The notes under the pieces: generated by a model | The model's database searches: none | What the model was told of the DNA's origin: nothing | Seen by the model: only the letters and a program-made list of their open reading frames with translations | Made by a program: the position numbers and the translations under genes | In this document: positions 1-8,476 of the stretch, one piece after another | Position numbering within the stretch: position 1 is the first letter of the stretch | How the letters are laid out: the number at the start of each line of letters is the position of its first letter | Assembly (NCBI GenBank): GCA_035517775.1 | Contig: DATIYF010000068.1 | Location: 1-64,000 of the forward strand | Direction of reading: 5' to 3' | DNA length: 64,000 bases | Source: DATIYF01 sp035517775 | GTDB taxonomy: Bacteria; Acidobacteriota; Terriglobia; Terriglobales; Acidobacteriaceae

Positions 1-1
1 C

Positions 2-982
2 CGCCACGCCCGCACCCGCGAAGGCCAGCTGCAAGTGGAGCTGGCGCAACTGGAATATCTGCTGCCCCGCCTGGCCGGGCGCGGCATCGAGATGTCGCAA
101 CTCGGCGGCGGCATCGGCACACGCGGCCCCGGCGAGACCCAGCTCGAGACCGACCGCCGCAAAATCTACCGCCGCATCCGCCACGTGAAGCAGCAACTCG
201 AGAATGTGCGCCGCATTCGCGCCCAGCAGCGGCAGCGGCGCGAGTCCTTGCCGGTCTCGACCGTCGCCCTGGTGGGCTATACCAACGCCGGCAAATCTAC
301 GCTGTTCAATGCGCTCACCCGGGCCCAGGTGCTGGCGTCGCCCAAAATGTTTGCCACCCTCGACCCCACCATTCGAGCCGTCGCGCTGCCTTCCAGGCGG
401 AAAGTGCTGCTCTCCGATACCGTAGGCTTCATTCGCAACCTGCCCCATACTCTGGTCTCCGCCTTTCGCGCTACGTTGGAAGAGGTGCAACGGGCGGCGT
501 TGATTCTTCATGTTTCCGATGCCAGCAGCCCGCTCTCGGCCGAACAGGATGCGCAGGTGGAGCGCGTGCTCAAGGAACTCGAGGCTGACAAGAAGCCGCG
601 CTTGCGGGTGATGAACAAAATGGATCTTCTGCCCGCCGCCCAGCGCGACAGCCTGCGCGACGACACCAGCACCATTCATCTCTCGGCGGCGAAGGGCAGC
701 GGCATCTCCACCCTGCTCGAGCGCATGGACGAGATGCTCGAAGCCGACCGCCCCAGCCGCGTGCGCCTGCGCGTGCCACAAAAGGAAGGCAAGACCCTGG
801 CCCTGCTCGAAGCCCGCGCGAGGATCTACGCCCGCGAATACAAAGATGGCGTGGTCGAACTGGAAGCGGAAGCGCCGGAGTCGGTGGTCAGGAGGGTGAG
901 GGACTTCGTCGTTCCCGAATTCGCCCCCGTCGAAATTCCAGGTGCGCCCCTTTCAGAGACGATTACACGCGGGAGGCGATAA
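2..982 (+). CDS. hflX: GTPase HflX (5' end outside window)
   Basis: This is the C-terminal two thirds of HflX, a ribosome-associated GTPase of the Obg-HflX family thought to split or rescue stalled 70S ribosomes. The frame is open from base 2, and the first residues (RHARTREGQLQVELAQLEYL) belong to the HflX N-terminal coiled region, so the start lies upstream of the window. The family signature GGGIGTRGPGETQLE is present. The G domain follows with P-loop GYTNAGKST near 274-300, DTVGF near 415-430 and NKMD near 616-627. A short C-terminal domain ends at TAA. Identification is certain; only the start is missing. Confidence 0.95.
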   Translation, partial: RHARTREGQLQVELAQLEYLLPRLAGRGIEMSQLGGGIGTRGPGETQLETDRRKIYRRIRHVKQQLENVRRIRAQQRQRRESLPVSTVALVGYTNAGKSTLFNALTRAQVLASPKMFATLDPTIRAVALPSRRKVLLSDTVGFIRNLPHTLVSAFRATLEEVQRAALILHVSDASSPLSAEQDAQVERVLKELEADKKPRLRVMNKMDLLPAAQRDSLRDDTSTIHLSAAKGSGISTLLERMDEMLEADRPSRVRLRVPQKEGKTLALLEARARIYAREYKDGVVELEAEAPESVVRRVRDFVVPEFAPVEIPGAPLSETITRGRR

Positions 983-1340
983 CGGGCATTGGGGTCCACA
1001 GGACGCATTTCTTCCGCCGCGAACTCGCCCAAAATTTAAATGGGCCGGCAACCAAGAAGCGGTGACTTTCCTTGGCTATCGGCCCATTCGATCCTGAACT
1101 GGATCGGAGGTGATACTTCTATGCTAGACCGCTTCCGCCAGATGTCAAGGATTCTTCTACGCCTCCCTGGGTACCTCCGGGACCACCCTCCGGCCTGTCC
1201 CAGAGTGGGACAGAGATTTCCTCCGAATTCCGCCGAAATCCTTGCTTATCAGCCCTCTGCGTGCGTTGACACGTCCCCTCTAAGATGCTAGGTTTAATGG
1301 TTTTTTCAGCCCTCTTTTAGCCGGTTACGATCTTCATCCC
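983..1340. other. Intergenic gap hflX-ATP synthase
   Basis: This 358-base stretch has no convincing gene. An 83-codon open frame on the plus strand (1040-1291) has no recognisable domain and a composition unlike its neighbours. The useful content is a candidate promoter near 1266-1294 reading towards the ATP synthase genes. Confidence 0.5.
1266..1294 (+). promoter_or_regulatory. Candidate sigma70-type promoter for atp genes
   Basis: A perfect -35 hexamer TTGACA (1266-1271) is followed after 17 bases by a weak -10, TAGGTT (1289-1294). The first ATP synthase start codon is 47 bases downstream. The spacing is ideal, but the -10 matches at only about half its positions. Confidence 0.4.
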
Positions 1341-1793
1341 ATGGACGAGACGCTGCGCCAGCTAGGCCGATTACTGCTTGGGTCAATCCCGACGGTGGTT
1401 TTTATGCTGCTGCTGCTCGGGATTTACCACCTCCTGGTGCATGGCCCGCTGGTGCGGGTTCTGGGCGAGCGGCGGGAAAAAACCGAGGGCGCCATCGAGA
1501 AGGCGCGGGCCGATATCGCCGCCGCCGAAGCCCGCACCGCCGAATATGAGCAGCGCCTGCGCGAGGCGCGCGTGGCCTTGTTTCGCCAGCAGGAAACGCG
1601 CCGCCAGCAGGCCTTGCAGGCACGCGCCGCGGCCGCGGCAGAGGCCCGCTCCCGGGCCCAGGCCCAGGTGGAAAGTGCCCGCGCCGCTCTGGAAAAGGAT
1701 AAACTGGCAGCGCAGGCCGCGCTCGAGGCGGAAAGCGGCCGCCTGGCCGCGGAGATTCTGCGCATGGTTCTGCAGCCGGCAGGGGGACGATGA
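1341..1793 (+). CDS. atpF: ATP synthase F0 subunit b (b'-like)
   Basis: This 150-residue protein is a stator-stalk b subunit of F1Fo ATP synthase. It has one N-terminal membrane helix (about residues 12-32) followed by a long charged Ala/Glu/Arg-rich helix, the coiled coil that reaches up to F1. It overlaps the next gene by four bases (ATGA), and that gene encodes a second b-type subunit, so the organism probably has a b/b' heterodimer. It is the first gene of the local ATP synthase cluster. Which of the two is formally b and which is b' cannot be settled from sequence alone. Confidence 0.85.
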   Translation: MDETLRQLGRLLLGSIPTVVFMLLLLGIYHLLVHGPLVRVLGERREKTEGAIEKARADIAAAEARTAEYEQRLREARVALFRQQETRRQQALQARAAAAAEARSRAQAQVESARAALEKDKLAAQAALEAESGRLAAEILRMVLQPAGGR

Positions 1794-2572
1794 TCGAAAC
1801 CCGTGGCCAGCAACCGCGCGCCCGGCGCGCCTTCGGAAGGGTGCTGGCCGGGGTGTCGCTGCTTGCCGTGCTCCTGCTGCCGGCGATCTTCTATCACGCT
1901 CCCGCGCAAGCGGCCCAGAGCACGGTTTCGGGCCGCCACTCCACGGCGCAGCAGCCCAATGGCCCCGGCGCGCAACTGGCGCGCGAAACCCGCGAGGCTG
2001 AAGGCGAAGACGAAAACGCCGGCTTCAAGCATTCTTCTTCAGTGGGAATGGTCGCGAAGCTCACCGGCCTCAGCATCCATGGGGCTTACTGGCTGTGCAT
2101 GCTGCTGAACTTTGGCGTGGTGGCCGGAGTCATCCTCTGGATCTCGAAGAAGCATCTTCCCGCCGCCTTCCGCAATCGCACCGCCTCCATTCAAAAGGCC
2201 ATGCAGGAGGCGCGCCGCGCCAGCGAAGACGCCAACCGTCGGCTTTCAGAAATCGAATCGCGGCTCTCGCGCCTGGATGCCGAGATCGCCGGCATGCGCG
2301 CCACCGCGGAAAAGGAAGTGGCCGAGGAAGAAACGCGCATCAAGGCCGCGGCCGAGGAAGACGCCCGCCGCATTGTGGAATCAGCCGAGCGCGAAATTGA
2401 GGCCGCGGCCAAAGCCGCGCGGCGCGAACTGGCGGTCCACGCCGCCGGCTTGGCCGTAGCCCTGGCCGAGCGCCAGGCGCACGTGGAGTTGGCCACCGAT
2501 CAGGCGCTGGTGCGCAACTTCACCCAGGAACTTTCCACCGCCGATGGCGCGGGGCAGAAAGGCGGGCGCTGA
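1790..2572 (+). CDS. atpF: ATP synthase F0 subunit b with N-terminal extension
   Basis: This is the second b-type subunit, 260 residues, which is long for the family (about 160). Residues about 20-42 form a hydrophobic segment ending in APAQAAQ, which looks like a signal peptide or extra membrane helix. A hydrophilic linker of about 55 residues follows. Then comes the usual membrane helix (about 100-120, LNFGVVAGVILWISKKHLP) and a long amphipathic helix typical of the stator. It overlaps the preceding b subunit by four bases and is two bases from atpH, so the three are surely cotranscribed. Whether the leader is cleaved is unknown. Confidence 0.85.
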   Translation: MIETRGQQPRARRAFGRVLAGVSLLAVLLLPAIFYHAPAQAAQSTVSGRHSTAQQPNGPGAQLARETREAEGEDENAGFKHSSSVGMVAKLTGLSIHGAYWLCMLLNFGVVAGVILWISKKHLPAAFRNRTASIQKAMQEARRASEDANRRLSEIESRLSRLDAEIAGMRATAEKEVAEEETRIKAAAEEDARRIVESAEREIEAAAKAARRELAVHAAGLAVALAERQAHVELATDQALVRNFTQELSTADGAGQKGGR

Positions 2573-2574
2573 GA

Positions 2575-3114
2575 ATGGCTTCGGTCACACTCACCTATGC
2601 GCGCGCCTTCGCCGACGTGATTTTTGACCGCCGGCTCGGGGCCGCCAAAGCCTTGCAGCAGGTGAAGGATTTTGCCGCCATGTACGCCGAAAGCAAAGAC
2701 CTGCGCGAAGTCTGGGAGGCGCCTTCGATTCCTGCCGAGCAGAAGCGTAAGCTCCTTGACGCCATTGTCGCGCGCGAGGGCGGCTCGCGTGAGGTAAGAA
2801 ACTTCGCCGCTGTGCTGATTGATCACCGGCGCATCCAGTTCATCGGGCCGATAGCCGGGCAGCTGGAGCGCGAAATCAACCAGCGCCTGGGAGTGGTGGA
2901 GGCGCAAATCACCAGCGCCCGCGAACTCGGTGCTCCGGAGAAGCAGTCGCTGGAGGGGCAGGTCGAGAAGCTCACGGGAAAGAAAGTGCGTGCGCGTTAT
3001 GTGCTCGATGCCTCGGTTCTGGGCGGCGCCATCGTCCGCGTGGGCAGCACCATCTACGACGGTTCAGTGAAAGGCAGTCTGGAAAGAATCCGGGAGCAGT
3101 TGAGCGGCGGCTAG
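2575..3114 (+). CDS. atpH: ATP synthase F1 subunit delta
   Basis: This 179-residue protein is the delta (OSCP) subunit, which links the stator stalk to the top of the alpha3beta3 head. The N-terminal helical domain begins TLTYARAFADVIFD, and the C-terminal part carries the family pattern around VLGGAIVRVGSTIYDGSVKG. Length and ending are standard. It starts two bases after the second b gene. After it the operon has a 154-base gap filled by heptamer repeats before atpA. Confidence 0.93.
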   Translation: MASVTLTYARAFADVIFDRRLGAAKALQQVKDFAAMYAESKDLREVWEAPSIPAEQKRKLLDAIVAREGGSREVRNFAAVLIDHRRIQFIGPIAGQLEREINQRLGVVEAQITSARELGAPEKQSLEGQVEKLTGKKVRARYVLDASVLGGAIVRVGSTIYDGSVKGSLERIREQLSGG

Positions 3115-3119
3115 CACGC

Positions 3120-3242
3120 AGCACTTGGCAATTAGCGCCCAGCCTTCAGAGGTGAAGGCCGGTCTGGTTCATAGACGGGGGTGCGGCAACAACCTTTGCT
3201 GGCTGAATGCTGAGTGCCGAATGCCGAATGCTGAAAGCTGAT
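3120..3242. repeat. Heptamer repeat element, atpH-atpA gap
   Basis: The left arm has four seven-base units of the NGCNNTT type (3120-3147). The right arm has six units of the complementary type at 3201-3242, for example GGCTGAA, TGCTGAG, TGCCGAA (twice). The arms are imperfectly complementary across a unique centre, so an RNA hairpin is possible. Confidence 0.8.
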
Positions 3243-3268
3243 CGCGAGAATCCAAGAAGACACACATC

Positions 3269-4801
3269 ATGGCCCAAATCAAAGCAGACGAGATCACGCA
3301 GCTGATCCGGCAGCAGATCGAAAACTACGAAACCAAGATCGCCGTAGATGAAGTCGGCACGGTCATCACCCTCGGCGATGGCATTGCCCGTGTCCACGGC
3401 CTCGACAAAGTCATGGCCGGCGAGCTGCTCAGCTTTCCCCATGACGTAGCCGGAATCGCCATGAACCTGGAAGAAGACCAGGTTGGCGTGGTGCTGCTCG
3501 GCGACTACACCGAAATCAAGGAAGGCAACCAGGTCAAGCGCACCGGCCGCATCATGAGCGTTCCGGTGGGCGATGCCATGATCGGCCGCGTCGTAAACTC
3601 GCTGGGCCAGCCCATTGACGACAAGGGGCCGATCTCGACTGAGCAATTTATCGCCCTCGAGCGCATTGCCCCCGGCGTGATTGATCGTCAGCCGGTTCGG
3701 GAGCCGATGGCCACCGGACTGAAGGCCATTGACAGCATGATTCCCATTGGCCGCGGGCAGCGCGAGCTGATCATCGGCGATCGCCAGACGGGCAAAACCG
3801 CGATCGCCCTCGATACCATCATCAACAATAAAGGAAACGACCTGATTTGCATTTATTGCGCCATCGGCCAGAAGCGCTCTTCGATTGCCCAGGTGGTGAA
3901 GATTCTCGCCGACTACGGCGCCATGGATTACACCATTGTCGTGGCGGCCTCCGCCTCCGAACCCGCCCCCATGCAGTACATCGCGCCTTACTCCGCTTGC
4001 GCTATGGGCGAGTTTTTCCGCGACAGCAAGCGCCACGCTCTGGTCATCTACGACGATCTTTCCAAGCACGCGGCCTCCTATCGCGAGATTTCCCTGCTGC
4101 TGCGCCGTCCGCCGGGACGCGAGGCCTATCCCGGAGATGTGTTTTATCTTCACTCCCGCCTGCTTGAGCGCGCCGCGAAACTCAGCGACAAGCAGGGCGG
4201 CGGCTCGCTCACCGCCCTGCCCATCATCGAAACTCAGGCGGGCGACGTTTCCGCCTACATTCCCACCAACGTCATCTCGATTACCGACGGCCAGATCTTC
4301 CTCGAAACCGACCTGTTCAACAGCGGTGTGCGTCCGGCGGTGAACGTGGGCATTTCGGTGAGCCGCGTGGGCGGCAGCGCGCAGATCAAGGCCATGCGCC
4401 AGGTCGCCGGCAGCATGAAGCTGGAGCTGGCGCAATACCGCGAACTGGCCGCCTTCGCCCAGTTCGGCAGCGATCTCGATAAAGCCACGCAGGCGCAGCT
4501 CAGCCGCGGCCAGCGCCTGGTGGAAATCTTGAAGCAGGGGCAATTCTCGCCGCTGCCGTTTTCGAAGCAGATTCTGATTATTTTCGCCGGCACCGGCGGA
4601 TATCTTGACGATATGCCGGTCGAGCAGGTGCGCGACTTCGAAGCCGCGCTCTACAAGTACACCGAAACCACCAATCCCGGCCTGCTGCGCGCCATCATGG
4701 AGAAGAAGATTCTCGACGACGCGCTGAAGGCCGACATGACCAAAGTCGTGAAAGAGTGCAAGGAAGCCTTCGTAGCGGAAAGGCAGGAGGTAGCGAAGTA
4801 G
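3269..4801 (+). CDS. atpA: ATP synthase F1 subunit alpha
   Basis: This 510-residue protein is the alpha subunit, the non-catalytic nucleotide-binding subunit of the F1 head. The P-loop GDRQTGKTAIA is intact, as are the family motifs GIARVHGLDKVMAGE and PAVNVGISVSRVGG. Full length matches the family. No strong Shine-Dalgarno sequence precedes the ATG; the upstream gap is a heptamer repeat element. It lies between atpH and atpG in the usual delta-alpha-gamma-beta-epsilon order. Confidence 0.97.
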   Translation: MAQIKADEITQLIRQQIENYETKIAVDEVGTVITLGDGIARVHGLDKVMAGELLSFPHDVAGIAMNLEEDQVGVVLLGDYTEIKEGNQVKRTGRIMSVPVGDAMIGRVVNSLGQPIDDKGPISTEQFIALERIAPGVIDRQPVREPMATGLKAIDSMIPIGRGQRELIIGDRQTGKTAIALDTIINNKGNDLICIYCAIGQKRSSIAQVVKILADYGAMDYTIVVAASASEPAPMQYIAPYSACAMGEFFRDSKRHALVIYDDLSKHAASYREISLLLRRPPGREAYPGDVFYLHSRLLERAAKLSDKQGGGSLTALPIIETQAGDVSAYIPTNVISITDGQIFLETDLFNSGVRPAVNVGISVSRVGGSAQIKAMRQVAGSMKLELAQYRELAAFAQFGSDLDKATQAQLSRGQRLVEILKQGQFSPLPFSKQILIIFAGTGGYLDDMPVEQVRDFEAALYKYTETTNPGLLRAIMEKKILDDALKADMTKVVKECKEAFVAERQEVAK

Positions 4802-4806
4802 CGCTT

Positions 4807-4903
4807 GGCATTCAGCAATCAGCTATCAGCCATGTGAGCTTCGTGGAGGCCGCCACGAAACCTAAGCGGGCTGATTGCTGAATGCTGATAGCTGATAGCT
4901 GAA
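4807..4903. repeat. Heptamer repeat element, atpA-atpG gap
   Basis: Three left units (GGCATTC, AGCAATC, AGCTATC; 4807-4827) face five right units (GGCTGAT, TGCTGAA, TGCTGAT, AGCTGAT, AGCTGAA; 4869-4903). The centre holds its own perfect stem TTCGTGG/CCACGAA. The array ends eight bases before the atpG start codon, so it replaces any normal ribosome-binding site. Confidence 0.85.
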
Positions 4904-4911
4904 ATGTTTTC

Positions 4912-5955
4912 ATGCCCAACGTTCTCGACATTCGCCGCCGCATTCGCAGCGTGACCAACACGCGGCAGATCACCAAGGCCATGAAAATGGTCTCGGCGGC
5001 CAAGCTGCGCCGCGCCCAGGACCGCGCCCTGGCCGCCCGCCCCTACGCCCAGATGCTCACTAACGTCTTGAAGTCGCTGGTCTCGCGCACCGAAATTTAC
5101 GACCCCGAAACCGGCGAGCCGCGCCACCCGCTTCTGGCACAGCGTCCGGAAAATAATGTTCTGCTCATGGTGGTCACCGGCGACAAAGGTCTGGCTGGCG
5201 CCTTCAACTCCAACATCCTGAAAGCGGCCGAGCGCTTTCTGGCCTCGAAGCCGGGAAAGAACATCGAAATCGAAACCGTGGGCCGCAAAGGGCGCGACTA
5301 TCTGCGCCGCCGCTACGCCGTGGCGAAACCCCGCGCCGCGGATGCGAGTGAACCGCCCCGCACCGCGATCATCGGCGAGATGATCGGCGTACTCAACAAG
5401 CTCGACTACAATCTCGCCGCGGGACTTGCGGAAGAGGTCATCGAGCGTTACAGCAAGGAAGAAATTGATGCGGTTTATCTGGTTTACAACGAGTTCAAGT
5501 CGGTGATTTCGCAGCGCCTCGTGGTGGAGCGCGTGCTCCCCATCGAGCAGGTCGGCGAGATCGCCGTGGCGCAGGCGGAAGAGATGGGCCTGAAGGAAAA
5601 GGAGCGGGCCGCGGAAGCCGCCATCGGCACCGGCGTCGGACTGCGCGCCAAAGACACGCACGAAGTGGATGAAGCCGCCGCCCGCTTCGCCACCGCTCCG
5701 GTGGACTACATTTATGAGCAGCCGCCGGACGAGCTTTTCGCCAGCCTGCTGCCCAAGTATGTCAACATCCAGATTTTTCACGCGTTGCTGGAGTCGGTTG
5801 CCGCCGAACACGCGGCCCGCATGACCGCCATGGATTCCGCCACCAATAACGCCACCGACATGATTGATTCCCTGACGCTGGCCATGAATCGCGCGCGCCA
5901 GGCCAAGATCACGAAAGAGATTATCGAGATTGTGAGCGGAGCGGCAGCTTTGTAG
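4912..5955 (+). CDS. atpG: ATP synthase F1 subunit gamma
   Basis: This is the gamma subunit, the rotating central shaft of F1. The N-terminal helix (IRRRIRSVTNTRQITKAMKM) and the C-terminal helix (ALLESVAAEHAARMTAMDSA onward) are classic. At 347 residues it is longer than the usual 285-300. The surplus lies mainly around residues 195-245, between LPIEQVGEIAV and the conserved DYIYEQPPDELF, in a charged stretch that would sit on the globular Rossmann-like domain. No canonical Shine-Dalgarno sequence precedes the ATG. Confidence 0.95.
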   Translation: MPNVLDIRRRIRSVTNTRQITKAMKMVSAAKLRRAQDRALAARPYAQMLTNVLKSLVSRTEIYDPETGEPRHPLLAQRPENNVLLMVVTGDKGLAGAFNSNILKAAERFLASKPGKNIEIETVGRKGRDYLRRRYAVAKPRAADASEPPRTAIIGEMIGVLNKLDYNLAAGLAEEVIERYSKEEIDAVYLVYNEFKSVISQRLVVERVLPIEQVGEIAVAQAEEMGLKEKERAAEAAIGTGVGLRAKDTHEVDEAAARFATAPVDYIYEQPPDELFASLLPKYVNIQIFHALLESVAAEHAARMTAMDSATNNATDMIDSLTLAMNRARQAKITKEIIEIVSGAAAL

Positions 5956-6038
5956 CACTTAGCATTTGGCACTTGGCGTTTAGCCGTCTAAGTTCAGCGG
6001 AGGGGCTAAATGCCAATTGCTAAGCGCTAATTGCTGAG
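5954..6038. repeat. Heptamer repeat element, atpG-atpD gap
   Basis: Five left units (AGCACTT, AGCATTT, GGCACTT, GGCGTTT, AGCCGTC; 5954-5988) start inside the atpG stop codon. Five right units (GGCTAAA, TGCCAAT, TGCTAAG, CGCTAAT, TGCTGAG; 6004-6038) follow. The arms are partly complementary. The last unit plus the next bases gives TGAGGT, which may serve as the atpD ribosome-binding site. Confidence 0.85.
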
Positions 6039-6043
6039 GTCTT

Positions 6044-7486
<1,443 letters not shown>

Positions 7487-7503
7487 AGACGTTCATTCTG
7501 GTG

Positions 7504-7573
7504 AGCAGGAAGCCAGGAACTGAAAACTAGGAACCAGGAGCTGACGGCGACAAAGCTGGCAGCCTGAAAGCTG
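7504..7573. repeat. Variant heptamer element, atpD-atpC gap
   Basis: This element has different units in the same seven-base rhythm. AGCAGGA, AGCCAGG, AACTGAA, AACTAGG, AACCAGG and AGCTGAC run from 7504 to 7545, with AAGCTGG, CAGCCTG, AAAGCTG at 7553-7573. It fills the fourth gap of the ATP synthase operon. A related CTGGCTT-type sequence lies upstream of aceF near 53812. Confidence 0.65.
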
Positions 7574-7579
7574 CTCCTC

Positions 7580-7987
7580 ATGCCCGATACCTTCCAACTC
7601 GAAATCGTCACCCCAGAGAAAATGGTGGTGCGCGACTCTGCCGAAGAGATGCAAATCCCGGGCAAGAACGGCTATCTCGGCATTCTGCCCGGCCACGCCC
7701 CGCTCATTACCGAGCTGGCCGTCGGCGAAATCACCTACACCCGGTCGGGCAGCAAATATCATCTGGCAGTGGCCTGGGGCTTTGCCGAGGTCTTGCCAGA
7801 GAAAGTCACCATCCTGGCCGAGACCTGCGAGCGTCCCGAAGAAATAGATGTCAAGCGCGCCGAGCAGGCCAAGCAGAAGGCCGAAAAACTCCTGCACTCT
7901 GGAAGCATTGATGTGGATTACACCCACGCCAAGCACTCTCTGCAGAAAGCCGAGACCCGGCTGGAAGTCGCGGAAAAGAAATCTTAA
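7580..7987 (+). CDS. atpC: ATP synthase F1 subunit epsilon
   Basis: This 135-residue protein is the epsilon subunit, a rotor-foot protein that can inhibit ATP hydrolysis. It begins FQLEIVTPEKMVVRDSAEEM and contains the hallmark IPGKNGYLGILPGHAPL segment of the N-terminal beta sandwich. A charged C-terminal helical hairpin follows. It is the last gene of the operon, and a weak GC hairpin follows its stop codon. Confidence 0.95.
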   Translation: MPDTFQLEIVTPEKMVVRDSAEEMQIPGKNGYLGILPGHAPLITELAVGEITYTRSGSKYHLAVAWGFAEVLPEKVTILAETCERPEEIDVKRAEQAKQKAEKLLHSGSIDVDYTHAKHSLQKAETRLEVAEKKS

Positions 7988-8009
7988 GCCGCACTCAGGC
8001 GGCAGTTTC
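7988..8009 (+). terminator. Possible weak terminator after atpC
   Basis: GCCGC (7988-7992) pairs with GCGGC (7999-8003) over a six-base loop, followed by AGTTTC. The stem is short and the T tract poor, so this is only a candidate end for the atp transcript. Confidence 0.25.
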
Positions 8010-8028
8010 GAATCGGAGACCCTCAAAC

Positions 8029-8425
8029 ATGCGATCCCGCAAGTGCCCTGCCATCTGGCTCGCTCTCCTGCTTTGTGCATCGGCGGCGCTGCCCCTTCTC
8101 GCCGCCGGCAAGGTCATCTCGATGGTGACGGGAACATTGGCCTTGAGACGCCGTTGGCATTCCCGGCTTCCAGTTTATTCAAGACTGGCTCGATTACGGC
8201 TCGCGCACCCACCACTCCAATATGGATACCTACGAGCGCCTGCAAGCCGGCGATCTGGCGCAGGCCGCCACCGTCGAGGCCATTTTCGTTTACAACACCG
8301 CCATGCGCGATCTCATGCTGCCGCGCAAGCCGCTGCCTCATCCCGAGCTTGAGGAGCAGCGCAACGCCCCGCTGCTGCACCTGATGCCGGGAGCAATGGA
8401 GTCCACGGAAAAAGACGCGAAGTAA
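8029..8425 (+). pseudogene. Remnant of secreted M28-family peptidase
   Basis: An ATG at 8029 opens a frame with a good signal peptide (CPAIWLALLLCASAALPLLA). After about 30 codons the sequence jumps, in a different frame, into the C-terminal end of an M28 zinc aminopeptidase/glutaminyl-cyclase-like protein. That part reads DAVGIPGFQFIQDWLDYGSR from about 8150, then THHSNMDTYERLQAGDLAQA, ending at TAA 8423-8425. The family is normally around 450-550 residues, so most of the catalytic domain has been deleted and the reading frame broken. I infer a decayed gene with an internal deletion; the C-terminal family assignment rests on recalled family patterns. Confidence 0.7.
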
Positions 8426-8476
8426 CGCGCCCGCCGCGGCCCTGCGGAACGCGCCGGCATCCGGTAGGATGGCGCA

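Noticed and set aside
1040..1291. 83-codon open frame between hflX and the ATP synthase genes
   Set aside because: No recognisable domain, no ribosome-binding site and proline/arginine/cysteine content unlike real neighbours; it also covers the candidate promoter.
3146..4543. 465-codon minus-strand open frame opposite atpA
   Set aside because: Antisense shadow of a strongly conserved gene; no protein motifs, and its N-terminus translates a heptamer repeat.
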